Positions 10,904 to 19,260 of a DNA stretch of 35,822 bases are shown here, piece after piece. The notes under the pieces were generated by a model, which was given only the letters and a program-made list of their open reading frames with translations, ran no database searches and was not told the origin of the DNA. The translations under genes were made by a program, and so were the position numbers. Every line of letters starts with the position of its first letter. The first letter of the stretch is position 1. The DNA comes from [Mycobacterium] nativiensis (GTDB lineage: Bacteria; Actinomycetota; Actinomycetes; Mycobacteriales; Mycobacteriaceae), in NCBI RefSeq assembly GCF_020172685.1, contig NZ_CP083986.1:2812270-2848091 (forward strand), written 5' to 3'.

Positions 10904-12858
10904 CCCGACATCCGTTGCTGCTGCGCCGCGCCCGTCGCGCCGTCGACTCCCAGTGCCTCCAGTACGGCGGTGGCGGTGGCCGCGCCGATCCCGGGGATCG
11001 AGGTGAGCTCCTCGACGGTAGCGTTCTTCAGCCGCGCCACCGAACCGAAATGCGCGATCAGCACCTTGCGCCGGTGCTCGCCGAGCCCGGGTACCGCGTC
11101 CAGCGCCGACGCCGTCATCCGCCGGGACCGTTTGCTGCGGTGATAGGTGATGGCGAACCGGTGTGCTTCGTCGCGGATGCGCTGCAACAGATACAGGCCT
11201 TCGCTTTGGCGCGGCAGGATGATCGGGTCCGGCTCGGAGGGCACCCACACCTCCTCCAGTCGTTTGGCCAGGCCGATGGTGGCCACATCGGTGATGCCGA
11301 GTTCGGCGAGCACCTCGGCTGCGGCGTTGACCTGCGGAGCACCGCCGTCCACCACGTAGAGGTTCGGAGGGTAGGCGAACTTTCGTGACTTGCCTTCGGG
11401 GGAAAGCACTTCGGGGTCCAGGTGCCGACGGAACCGGCGGCGGGTCACCTCGGCGATGGAGGCCACGTCGTCGGAGCGACCCTCCCCGGCGGCTTCGCGA
11501 ATCGCGAAGTGGCGGTAGTCGGATTTGCGGGGCAGCCCGTCCTCGAAAACCACCAGCGAGCCGACCACATCGGTACCCTGCACGTGGCTGATGTCGACGC
11601 ATTCGATACGCAGCGGTGCGTCGGCCAGCCCCAATGCCTCCTGGATGTTCTGCAGTGCAGCCGATCTGGCGGTGAAATCCCCGGCACGTTTTAATTTATG
11701 TTGCTGCAGAGCATCTTTGGCGTTTCGCTCCACGGTCTCGGCCAGTGTGCGCTTGTCGCCCCGCATCGGTACCCGCAGCGACACCCGCGAGCCCCGCAGG
11801 CCGGAGAGCCAACTGGTCAACTCCTCGGCATTGGCGGGCAGGCAGGGCACCAGCACCTCGCGCGGTACGGGGTTGGCCGGTTCGTCCGCGGCCCCCTCCA
11901 ATTCGGCCTGATCGCCGTAGAACTGGGTGACAAACTGTTCGACGAGACGTTCCAGGGAGTTCTCCGAGTCGCCGGGATCCCCCGGCTTCTCGACGATCCA
12001 CCCGCGCTGCCCACGAACCCGGCCGCCTCGCACGTGAAACACCTGAACCGCCGCCTCCAACTCGTCGTCGGCGAACGCCACCACGTCGGCATCGGTGCCG
12101 TCACCGAGCACCACGGCCTGCTTCTCCAGGGCCCGCTTCAGCGCCGCGACGTCGTCTCGCAGTCGGGCGGCGCGTTCGAAATCGAGCTCATCGGAGGCGG
12201 CCAGCATCTGCTGTTCCAGGGTACGGACCAGCCGGTCGGTCTTTCCGGCCAGAAAGTCGCAGAAGTCGTCGACGATGCGGCGGTGTTCCTCGGCGCTGAC
12301 CCGCCCGATGCACGGTGCCGCGCATTTTCCGATGTAACCCAGCAGGCAGGGCCGGCCGATCTGCTGGTGGCGCTTGAACACCCCGGCCGAGCAGGTCCGG
12401 GCCGGGAACACCCGCAGCAACAGGTCCAGGGTTTCCCGGATCGCCCAGGCGTGCGAGTAGGGCCCGAAATAGCGGACGCCTTTGCGCCGCGGCCCGCGGT
12501 AGACCATCAGCCGCGGGTATTCCTCGTTCAGGGTGACCGCCAATACCGGGTAGGTCTTGTCGTCGCGGTAGCGGACGTTGAACCGGGGATCGAACTCCTT
12601 GATCCAGTTGTATTCCAGCTGCAGCGCCTCGACCTCGGTGCCCACCACCGTCCACTCCACCTTGGCGGCGGTGGTCACCATCTGGCGGGTGCGTGGGTGC
12701 AGGCCGGCGACGTCGGCGAAGTACGACGTCAACCGCGACCGCAGGCTTTTCGCCTTGCCCACGTAGATGACCCGGCCGTGCGGGTCGACGAATCGGTAGA
12801 CGCCGGGCTCGACGGGGATGGACCCGGGCGCCGGGCGATAGGTCGCGGGGTCTGGCAC
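10900..12858 (-). CDS. uvrC: Excinuclease ABC subunit C
   Basis: Makes both incisions in UvrABC nucleotide excision repair. Domains in order: GIY-YIG nuclease ([20 protein letters not shown]), a Cys-containing region, the UvrB-binding UVR motif ([20 protein letters not shown]), an RNase H-like nuclease domain, and a C-terminal double helix-hairpin-helix ([18 protein letters not shown]). I chose the GTG at 12858 (652 residues), which reproduces the mycobacterial N-terminus [12 protein letters not shown] and leaves a 10-base gap; an in-frame GTG at 12888 would add ten residues and overlap the previous gene. The ATGA overlap with rapZ shows coupling. Confidence 0.95.
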   Translation of the reverse strand: MPDPATYRPAPGSIPVEPGVYRFVDPHGRVIYVGKAKSLRSRLTSYFADVAGLHPRTRQMVTTAAKVEWTVVGTEVEALQLEYNWIKEFDPRFNVRYRDDKTYPVLAVTLNEEYPRLMVYRGPRRKGVRYFGPYSHAWAIRETLDLLLRVFPARTCSAGVFKRHQQIGRPCLLGYIGKCAAPCIGRVSAEEHRRIVDDFCDFLAGKTDRLVRTLEQQMLAASDELDFERAARLRDDVAALKRALEKQAVVLGDGTDADVVAFADDELEAAVQVFHVRGGRVRGQRGWIVEKPGDPGDSENSLERLVEQFVTQFYGDQAELEGAADEPANPVPREVLVPCLPANAEELTSWLSGLRGSRVSLRVPMRGDKRTLAETVERNAKDALQQHKLKRAGDFTARSAALQNIQEALGLADAPLRIECVDISHVQGTDVVGSLVVFEDGLPRKSDYRHFAIREAAGEGRSDDVASIAEVTRRRFRRHLDPEVLSPEGKSRKFAYPPNLYVVDGGAPQVNAAAEVLAELGITDVATIGLAKRLEEVWVPSEPDPIILPRQSEGLYLLQRIRDEAHRFAITYHRSKRSRRMTASALDAVPGLGEHRRKVLIAHFGSVARLKNATVEELTSIPGIGAATATAVLEALGVDGATGAAQQQRMSG

Positions 12859-12868
12859 GACTACAAGG

Positions 12869-13821
<953 letters not shown>

Positions 13822-15099
13822 CTACAGCGCCCCACCGAACTCGTCCGGCCGATGACTCGCGTCGTCGAAGTCCTCCAGGCCGATCAGGTCGTGCCCCATC
13901 CGGTCGCGCTTGGTCATCAGGTAGCGGATGTTCTCGGAGTTGGCCCGCACCGGCAGCGGAACCCGCTCGATGATGTGCAGCCCGTAGCCGTCCAGCCCGA
14001 CCCGCTTGGCCGGGTTGTTGGTGAGCAGGCGCATCGAACGGACGCCCAGGTCGGTGAGGATCTGCGCGCCGATGCCGTAGTCACGTGCGTCCGCGGGCAG
14101 CCCCAGCTTGAGATTGGCGTCGACGGTGTCGTCGCCGGCGTCCTGCAGCTGGTAGGCCTGCAATTTGTGCAGCAGTCCGATGCCCCGGCCCTCGTGACCG
14201 CGCATGTAGAGCACCACGCCGCGGCCCTCGTGCGCCACCATGGCCAGCGCGGCGTCGAGCTGCGGCCCGCAGTCGCAGCGCCGGGAGCCGAACACGTCGC
14301 CGGTCAGACACTCCGAGTGCACCCGGACCAGCACGTCGTCGCCGTTGTTGTGCGGCCCGGCGATCTCACCGCGAACCAGCGCGACATGCTCGACGTCTTC
14401 GTAGACGCTGGTGTAACCGACCGCCCGGAACTCGCCGTGCCGGGTCGGGATGCGCGCCTCGGCGACGCGCTCGACGTGCTTCTCGTGCTTGCGGCGCCAC
14501 TCGATCATGTCGGCGATCGAGATCAGCGCCAGACCGTGCTCGTCGGCGAAGACCCGCAGCTCGTCGGTCTGGGCCATCGCGCCCTCGTCCTTTTGGCTGA
14601 CGATCTCGCAGATCGCGCCGGCCGGCTGCAGGCCGGCCATCCGAGCCAGATCGACCGCGGCCTCGGTGTGGCCCGGCCGGCGCAGCACCCCGCCGTCCTT
14701 GGCGCGCAACGGCACCACGTGACCCGGCCGGGTGAATTCGTCGGCGACACTGCCCGGATCGGCCAGCAGACGCATCGTCGTGGCCCGGTCGGAAGCCGAA
14801 ATGCCGGTGCCGACATTGTTTTTCGCATCGACGGTGACGGTGTAGGCGGTGCCGTGCTTGTCCTGGTTCACCGCGTACATCGGCAGCAGTCCGAGCCGGT
14901 CGCAGATGGCGCCGTCCAGCGGCACGCACAGATACCCGGAGGTGTACCGCACCATGAACGCCACCAACTCGGGGGTGGCCTTCTCGGCCGCGAAGATCAG
15001 ATCGCCTTCGTTCTCGCGGTCCTCGTCGTCGATGACGACGACGGCTTTGCCCGCCGCGATGTCGGCAACCGCCCGCTCGACGGTGTCCAACTTCGTCAT
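13822..15099 (-). CDS. ribBA: Bifunctional DHBP synthase / GTP cyclohydrolase II
   Basis: Two domains provide both entry reactions of riboflavin synthesis. The N-terminal 3,4-dihydroxy-2-butanone 4-phosphate synthase has the acidic loop [10 protein letters not shown] (24-33). The C-terminal GTP cyclohydrolase II has the zinc cysteines in [17 protein letters not shown] (Cys264, Cys275, Cys277) and [10 protein letters not shown]. The start is the ATG at 15099 (425 residues), with AAGGTGG five bases before it; a GTG three codons earlier is possible. It heads the ribBA-ribH-PH run, which passes into uvrC. Confidence 0.96.
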   Translation of the reverse strand: MTKLDTVERAVADIAAGKAVVVIDDEDRENEGDLIFAAEKATPELVAFMVRYTSGYLCVPLDGAICDRLGLLPMYAVNQDKHGTAYTVTVDAKNNVGTGISASDRATTMRLLADPGSVADEFTRPGHVVPLRAKDGGVLRRPGHTEAAVDLARMAGLQPAGAICEIVSQKDEGAMAQTDELRVFADEHGLALISIADMIEWRRKHEKHVERVAEARIPTRHGEFRAVGYTSVYEDVEHVALVRGEIAGPHNNGDDVLVRVHSECLTGDVFGSRRCDCGPQLDAALAMVAHEGRGVVLYMRGHEGRGIGLLHKLQAYQLQDAGDDTVDANLKLGLPADARDYGIGAQILTDLGVRSMRLLTNNPAKRVGLDGYGLHIIERVPLPVRANSENIRYLMTKRDRMGHDLIGLEDFDDASHRPDEFGGAL

Positions 15100-15223
15100 C
15101 TGTCCCACCTTGGGTCGTTCGCCGTCGGGAGCGCAGCGGTTACATGACGCCCGAGCAGCGGCTTGTAGTCAATTATGAACTACGCAGCTGGCCTGGTCGT
15201 AATTCCGCCCATCGCACCCGGGC

Positions 15224-15317
15224 CTCGACGTAGGAGAGGCGAAGCTGGGACCGCCGCATGAACCGAGCGGTTCAGCGGGCTCGACGTAGGCGAGGCGAAG
15301 CTGGGACCGCCGCATGA
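15224..15317. repeat. Two 38-bp direct repeats upstream of ribBA
   Basis: Positions 15224-15261 and 15280-15317 are the same 38-bp sequence with one mismatch (A15235/C15291), a period of 56 bp. Each unit contains GCGAAGCTGGGACCGCCGCA. Between them is a perfect dyad GAACCG-AG-CGGTTC at 15260-15273. They lie in the 288-bp gap between divergently transcribed ribBA and the DUF732 gene, which has no other coding potential. This resembles a short interspersed mycobacterial repeat; no known class is assigned. I see no FMN riboswitch core here. Confidence 0.7.
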
Positions 15318-15327
15318 GGCCTGACGA

Positions 15328-15333
15328 TAGGCT
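15328..15333 (+). promoter_or_regulatory. Candidate -10 element for the DUF732 gene
   Basis: TAGGCT fits the mycobacterial TANNNT consensus and lies 54 bases before the ATG at 15388, just after the second 38-bp repeat. No clear -35 box. Confidence 0.3.
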
Positions 15334-15387
15334 GGGCGAGCTGCGGATGCTCAACGTTGAGAGCCGCTGAAAGGGACCACCCACAAC

Positions 15388-15777
15388 ATGCCATCGAGAA
15401 CCGACCGTGCAGCCGTACGTCAGCGATGGATCGTGACACCGGTGGTCTCGTTGGCCACAGCTTTGACGGCGGTGATGTTCGCCGGGCCCGCACTCGCCGC
15501 CGGCGGCGACGACGACGAAGCGGGTTATCTGGACTACGTCCGCAGTCACGGCGTGCCGTACTCGAACCTAAACCCGGATGGCGTGCTCGGTTCGGGGTAC
15601 CACTACTGCTCCCTGATACACGAGGGGATGAGCCCACAACGCATCATCGACTCCGGCCGCGGCATCAGCCTGATCTGGATCCCGACAATGGTCTATGCGG
15701 CTCAGCACTTCCTGTGCCGGGACACCCTGACCGAGGCGGACCTGGCGGCTGAGGCAGAGCCCCAGCCCAGTCCCTAG
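15388..15777 (+). CDS. Secreted DUF732-type protein (host)
   Basis: The 129-residue protein has a Sec signal peptide with a hydrophobic core at about 15-34 and an ALA-A cleavage site near 38. The mature part has an early YLDYVRSHGVPYS segment and two cysteines (Cys74 in YHYCSLIHEG, Cys110 in AQHFLC), the spacing and context of the DUF732 family of small exported mycobacterial proteins. Its stop codon TAG shares the palindrome CTAG with the displaced ribE stop on the other strand. Before the element inserted, it and ribE were therefore convergent neighbours with interlocking stops. Function unknown. Confidence 0.75.
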   Translation: MPSRTDRAAVRQRWIVTPVVSLATALTAVMFAGPALAAGGDDDEAGYLDYVRSHGVPYSNLNPDGVLGSGYHYCSLIHEGMSPQRIIDSGRGISLIWIPTMVYAAQHFLCRDTLTEADLAAEAEPQPSP

Positions 15778-15811
15778 TCCCGAGCCAGCAACCGCTCCAC
15801 GTACTTGGCGA
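15774..15811 (-). repeat. Element att site, with the displaced original ribE 3' end
   Basis: Read on minus, this segment encodes AKYVERLLARD and a TAG stop. The present ribE ends AKYVERLLTRP and TAG. The two align without gaps at a constant offset of 11,800 bp. Identical blocks are AGCAACCGCTC (15787-15797) and TTGGCGA (15805-15811), with isolated third-position-type differences between. The codons here (AAG TAC GTG) are the GC-rich choices expected of the host, so I take this as the original chromosomal ribE end. The crossover probably lies in one of the two identical blocks. Confidence 0.88.
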
Positions 15812-15879
15812 ATAGCCGAGAGCTATGCGGTGTGCTGACCAGCACAAACGCAGGCCGGCACGCAGCGCTGTAGTCAGAA

Positions 15880-15885
15880 TATGTT
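15880..15885 (+). promoter_or_regulatory. Candidate promoter of the cargo operon
   Basis: TATGTT fits TANNNT, 45 bases before the ATG at 15931. Just upstream, TGTGCT-GACC-AGCACA (about 15831-15846) is a perfect dyad that could be an operator or the end of a readthrough barrier near the att site. A GGAG ribosome site precedes the ATG. Confidence 0.35.
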
Positions 15886-15930
15886 GAGCGCAGCTAATGC
15901 CCGACTCCGAACCGAACGAACGGAGTCACC

Positions 15931-16248
15931 ATGACCAGCACAATCACATCCACGACCAATGTTCCGCTGCCTGCCGGCACCACCTGGGACGGCGAGTGGT
16001 ACCAGGGATCGCGTGACTGCTACAGCCGTCGCCGCACCATCGAGGCCTCCGGCTGGATGCGCGACGACGTGAACGTCTTCATCCATGTGATCCAGCGGGC
16101 CAACGGCGAGATCGCGGAACGGGTGATCGTCCCGCCGGATCTGCACCCCGATTACCCGCTCACCTCGGAGCAGGCCCGCCAGATCGGCGAGGCGCTGATT
16201 TCCGTGGCCGACGAGTTCGACGCGCTGAACGAGGCGGTGGCGAAATGA
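15931..16248 (+). CDS. Cargo operon gene 1, unknown 105-residue protein
   Basis: I do not recognise a named family. The protein is soluble, has no signal peptide, and contains WDGEWYQGSRDCYSRRRT, a beta-rich DDVNVFIHVIQRANGE and a C-terminal helix LTSEQARQIGEALISVADE. A similar EQAR helix occurs in the plus-strand protein at 23.1 kb. It starts after ACGGAG and ends in an ATGA overlap with the next gene, so it is the first cistron of a three-gene plus-strand unit at the end of the element farthest from the integrase, a usual place for accessory cargo. Confidence 0.7.
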   Translation: MTSTITSTTNVPLPAGTTWDGEWYQGSRDCYSRRRTIEASGWMRDDVNVFIHVIQRANGEIAERVIVPPDLHPDYPLTSEQARQIGEALISVADEFDALNEAVAK

Positions 16249-16520
16249 CCGCCACTCACCACGACGTCGACGGCACCACCGACAAGCCCCTTATCCGGCG
16301 GCTCCGCTTCGCCGAGGACGCGCTTATGGCACTGCATTCCAACTTGCTGCGCGAGGCTGCGGAAACGCCGCTGGCCGACCAAGAACAGCACGGCGGGCTC
16401 TACGACGCGGCTACCCGCGTTCTACGTGCTGCTGACGAACTACGGTTTGTGCGGGTCGACGTGGCCGAGCTGGGCGAGCCCACTCAGTTGTCGGCCGGCG
16501 GGCACATGGTGCGGCCATGA
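16245..16520 (+). CDS. Cargo operon gene 2, unknown 91-residue protein
   Basis: Not recognised. A small, mostly helical, acidic-to-neutral protein: a helix around RRLRFAEDALMALHSNLLREAAE and a second around YDAATRVLRAADELRFVRVD. No membrane segment or signal peptide. It is joined to both neighbours by ATGA overlaps, which is the best evidence that it is a real gene. It could be a partner of gene 1 or gene 3, but nothing in the sequence decides this. Confidence 0.65.
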   Translation: MTATHHDVDGTTDKPLIRRLRFAEDALMALHSNLLREAAETPLADQEQHGGLYDAATRVLRAADELRFVRVDVAELGEPTQLSAGGHMVRP

Positions 16521-16759
16521 AGCGACTCGTCCTCACTGTCTTCATGGCGGTCGCGTTCATAGTTGCCCCGACGGCACACGCCGACCCGGCAGGCAACGCC
16601 ATCTGTCGGCTACTCGCGGCCGGGAATACACCCGAGGGACTGGAATCCTCGGTGACCGTGCGGCAAGTGCTCGGACCCGAAGCGACCAACGCTGATGCAC
16701 GGGTCTACATCCGCAGTGTGGTCGCGGGACAGTGTCCACAGTTCCTCTGGAGGTTCTGA
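16517..16759 (+). CDS. Cargo operon gene 3, small exported protein (DUF732-like)
   Basis: The 80-residue protein has a clear Sec signal peptide: Lys2-Arg3, a hydrophobic core at 4-18 and an AHA cleavage site at about 20-22. The mature part of about 58 residues has two cysteines (Cys30, Cys73) and a C-terminal CPQFLWRF. The spacing GNAICRLLAAG ... VVAGQCP resembles the second half of DUF732 proteins, like the host gene on the other side of the att site. It ends just before a strong terminator. An exported product at the cargo end of a phage element suggests lysogenic conversion or superinfection exclusion, but this is inference. Confidence 0.7.
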   Translation: MKRLVLTVFMAVAFIVAPTAHADPAGNAICRLLAAGNTPEGLESSVTVRQVLGPEATNADARVYIRSVVAGQCPQFLWRF

Positions 16760-16771
16760 CGGCCTGACGCG

Positions 16772-16811
16772 ACGAAGCCGGCCCCCAGCGCGATGCTGGG
16801 GGCCGTTTCGT
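16772..16811. terminator. Strong bidirectional terminator
   Basis: GGCCCCCAGC (16780-16789) and GCTGGGGGCC (16795-16804) form a perfect 10-bp stem with a 5-base loop. ACGAA (16772-16776) and TTCGT (16807-16811) can extend it after a small internal bulge. It sits between the convergent ends of the cargo operon and terL, so it can stop both. Confidence 0.85.
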
Positions 16812-16855
16812 TGGGGTCTCCCACTAGCCTTACACGTGTTAGTTAGCGGCCGGGG

Positions 16856-18265
16856 TCACAGGAAAAAGGCGTCGGGTCCGCCGTCGTCGTCCTTGACCGA
16901 CGACGCGCCGAGGAGGGCCAGCGTCCCGGCCACGACGGGGTGAATCTGCGCGGACGAGTCCCGCCGGTCCCAGCCCCAGCCCCCGGCGTCACCGATGGGC
17001 CGTTTCTGCGCACCCATCACCGCGTCGGTCAGTGAGCCCTGCCCGCGGTGGGTCAACGTGCCAGCCTTCAGCCGTGCCTCGAACAGTCCGCAGCCCTTGG
17101 CCATATCCCGTGCCGTGGACCGGTCGGCCTTGATGCTGCGCGACTTGAGCAGGGGGACCATCTGCGCGGCCGGCGATAGGTCATCGACAGTGATCGGCAT
17201 GTGCCGCTCGGCTACCCCGGCGATGCACTCGACCGCCAGTGACACATCGGCGCCTGCGAACAATTCCTCGAGGAACACCGTGCCGTCGTCACGGTTCCAG
17301 CATCCGACCACGGAGATGTCGAGCCCGTGTGACATGTCCACGCCGATGGCTGCTGGGGCCTCGTCGGCGGTCGGGCCAGCGGCGAGCAGGTCACGCCACG
17401 CGGCCTCGGTAATGATCGCGGGCTGACGTGCTGCGACCGGAGCCCACATCGACAGCCGCTCGGCGCGGAACTGGTCTTCGGGGAGAATCGCCCGGTCGTC
17501 GGTGATGGCCTGTAGCGGGACGCGACCGGCGGCTACGGCGGGGTTGACCCGCACCCACATGTCCTGGTCGTCAAGATCGTGGCCCCACTCGGCGCACCAC
17601 TCCCACCACGCCAGACGAGGGTTCAGGCCGTCGTGGGCGCTGGCGCGCATCGTCGCAAAGGCCAGCGCGTCGTGAGTTACCCCCGGTGCGGTACCGAAGT
17701 ACAGGGACTGCGCCCGGGGCCGGGAGAACACCGTGGGGGCCAACGCGCCGACCTCCGCAGCCGGTAGGTCTTCGGCCTCGTCCACGACGAGGCGGTCCAC
17801 CGATAGGCCGCGACCGGCTGAGGCCGAGCGGGTGTTGAACGCGATACGGGCGCCGGTGTCGAGCTCGACGTACTCCGCGCCGATCATCTGGGAGTGCCGA
17901 CGTACCCGGCCCGCGAGGTCACCGTGATCTTGGATGACCGACCACAGGCGCCGGAACGCATCCGATGAGGTCTTCACCGCGTGCGCGGTGTGAAGGATGT
18001 TCTCCCCCAGCTCGAACAGCCCGAACAGCTCGACGGCGAGCAGGATCTGACCCTTGCCGTTCTGCCGGGACACCACCAGGCCAGCCTGGGAAGCCGACCA
18101 TGCGCCGCTGGACTCGCGCAGCAGGCCGCGCACGATGTCGCGCTGCCACTCGTCCAGGGGCACACCGTAGGCCGCAGCGAGGTCCACACAGTCCTGCCCG
18201 GTGGTCTCGTCGCCGGCCGGGACGCGGGTGAACGTCGGCTCAGTCGTCACGGTCGCGGCCCGCAT
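16856..18265 (-). CDS. Phage terminase large subunit
   Basis: The ATPase-nuclease motor that cuts and pumps DNA into a prohead. In 469 residues it shows a variant Walker A SRQNGKGQ (66-73), Walker B LVVDEAED (159-166) and, in the nuclease half, the first acidic residue in AIGVDMSHG (Asp310). The AYGVPLDEWQRDIVRGLL lead-in is typical of actinobacteriophage TerL. It is on the short side but appears intact. Its ATG overlaps the small terminase stop as TAATG. It is the last minus-strand gene and nothing resembling a portal or capsid follows, where a full prophage would continue. Confidence 0.88.
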   Translation of the reverse strand: MRAATVTTEPTFTRVPAGDETTGQDCVDLAAAYGVPLDEWQRDIVRGLLRESSGAWSASQAGLVVSRQNGKGQILLAVELFGLFELGENILHTAHAVKTSSDAFRRLWSVIQDHGDLAGRVRRHSQMIGAEYVELDTGARIAFNTRSASAGRGLSVDRLVVDEAEDLPAAEVGALAPTVFSRPRAQSLYFGTAPGVTHDALAFATMRASAHDGLNPRLAWWEWCAEWGHDLDDQDMWVRVNPAVAAGRVPLQAITDDRAILPEDQFRAERLSMWAPVAARQPAIITEAAWRDLLAAGPTADEAPAAIGVDMSHGLDISVVGCWNRDDGTVFLEELFAGADVSLAVECIAGVAERHMPITVDDLSPAAQMVPLLKSRSIKADRSTARDMAKGCGLFEARLKAGTLTHRGQGSLTDAVMGAQKRPIGDAGGWGWDRRDSSAQIHPVVAGTLALLGASSVKDDDGGPDAFFL

Positions 18266-18483
18266 TACGCACCCCGTGAGCGACGACGAGCAGCGATCTC
18301 GTCCAGCTTCGATGTCCCCGCCGCTGGGGCGGTCGCGGCCAGCGTCGCGATGGTCTGGCGGTACTCCCGGGACACCGCAGCGAGGTCACGGGGCGTCGTC
18401 TCGGAGTCGGTCAGCACGGCCTCCAGGTGGTCGCGCAGGGCCTCCAGGCGGGCACGGTCGGTGCCCAGATCATGCATATTCAT
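18265..18483 (-). CDS. Probable terminase small subunit
   Basis: The 72-residue protein is an alpha-helical segment DRARLEALRDHLEAVLTD ... DLAAVSREYRQTIATLAAT followed by a basic tail DEIAARRRSRGA. This repeat of helix, Leu/Ala-rich helix and Arg-rich tail is what I know from short small terminases directly upstream of TerL in mycobacteriophages. It overlaps terL by one base and lies between HNH and terL, the usual HNH-TerS-TerL order. The start at 18483 is fixed by a full AAGGAGGT six bases upstream; a second ATG lies two codons downstream. Confidence 0.7.
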   Translation of the reverse strand: MNMHDLGTDRARLEALRDHLEAVLTDSETTPRDLAAVSREYRQTIATLAATAPAAGTSKLDEIAARRRSRGA

Positions 18484-18682
18484 GCATCCACCTCCTTGGG
18501 ATATTCGGGGCTCCAGAGATTTCCTTAAGCCACGAGCCGGAACGCGGGTGACCGACCTGGGTCACCCCCCACCATGCAGGGCCCTGACCTGTGGATATGC
18601 GACCGAATATGGGTCTGCATGCCTCCGACCTGCGGTTATGGCATGGAGTCTGGCATGCGATGGTGTGCATAGTCATGCGTGG
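18484..18682. other. Candidate cos or packaging-recognition region
   Basis: A 199-bp non-coding gap between HNH and terS, in an otherwise packed element. It contains a perfect 8-bp dyad GGGTGACC-GACCTG-GGTCACCC (18546-18567), an inverted pair ATATTCGG (18501-18508) and CCGAATAT (18603-18610), and repeated ATGC-containing words on both sides of the terS start. In cos phages of this type the cos site lies beside HNH and TerS. The assignment is by position and symmetry only. Confidence 0.4.
18490..18497 (-). promoter_or_regulatory. Full-length Shine-Dalgarno before terS
   Basis: AAGGAGGT on minus, six bases before the ATG at 18483. It is the strongest ribosome site seen in the element, so the terS-terL pair has its own efficient initiation rather than coupling to HNH. 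Confidence 0.8.
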
Positions 18683-19099
18683 TCACCACCAGCACCGCGC
18701 GGTCTCGAAGCTGATGCCTGGGCGCGGGTCGTGTACGCCGTTGCATCGGGCGCAGTGCTGGCCGGCGGGCGCGCAGGACGGTGGCACTGGGCGCTTGCGG
18801 ATAGGTGGCTTAGGAGTGAGGGTGACGCCGTATCGGGCGGCGGCAGCGATGGCGATGGTGTCGATGGTGACGCCGCGCTGCCTGTTACATCCGCGGTGCG
18901 CGCTCGCGACGTTGTCGGGGTCGTACTCGGGGCCGCCGTTGGCCACCTGCCATAAGTGATCCATCTGGAATGACGCCGGGTCGAGGTGGTGGGCGCCGTA
19001 CGCAATCGGCTTGCCGCACAGGTGACAAGGCCGCCCTTGGGCTCGCAGCGCAGCGCGTAGGCGCTTGGCCTTGATGTCGTTGACGCGGGGCATCCTCAC
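18683..19099 (-). CDS. HNH endonuclease
   Basis: A 138-residue protein with a zinc-bound HNH fold: CHLC (Cys25, Cys28), the core FQMDHL (Asp47, His48), Asn63 in PDNVASAH, His68 and Cys71 in HRGCN. A second cysteine pair near the C-terminus (CAPAGQHCARC, 109-119) may bind another metal. HNH proteins next to terminases assist cos cleavage in HK97-like phages. The start is the GTG at 19099, with AGGAGG six bases before it; the later ATG at 19093 is worse spaced. It is followed by the candidate cos region and terS. Confidence 0.85.
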   Translation of the reverse strand: MRMPRVNDIKAKRLRAALRAQGRPCHLCGKPIAYGAHHLDPASFQMDHLWQVANGGPEYDPDNVASAHRGCNRQRGVTIDTIAIAAAARYGVTLTPKPPIRKRPVPPSCAPAGQHCARCNGVHDPRPGISFETARCWW

Positions 19100-19260
19100 G
19101 CTTTGCCTCCTGCTCTCTGTGGTGCGGGCCGGGGCGACGACCATGCCAGGAGTAGGCCGTCGCCCCGACTCGCCAACGCGGCCGGGTCAACGAGGCCGGT
19201 CGCGCTGCCTACCCGCGCCTGTGGCTGCAGGGCAAGTCGGTGGGTAGTTGTGGTCATCGG
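19100..19260. terminator. Gene-free gap with a large inverted repeat
   Basis: GGGGCGACG (19131-19139) and CGTCGCCCC (19158-19166) form a perfect 9-bp stem with an 18-base loop, between the tail-protein stop and the HNH ribosome site. It could attenuate transcription between the tail and packaging genes. No open frame of note. Confidence 0.35.

Noticed and set aside
9968..11602. Long open frame extending rapZ upstream to 544 codons
   Set aside because: The upstream half lies antisense-free but inside uvrC on the same strand in another frame; its residues are arginine/glycine-rich. The ATGA overlap at 10903 gives the family-length RapZ.
15109..15387. FMN riboswitch upstream of ribBA
   Set aside because: No conserved RFN core segments were found on the minus strand; only the 38-bp repeats are present.
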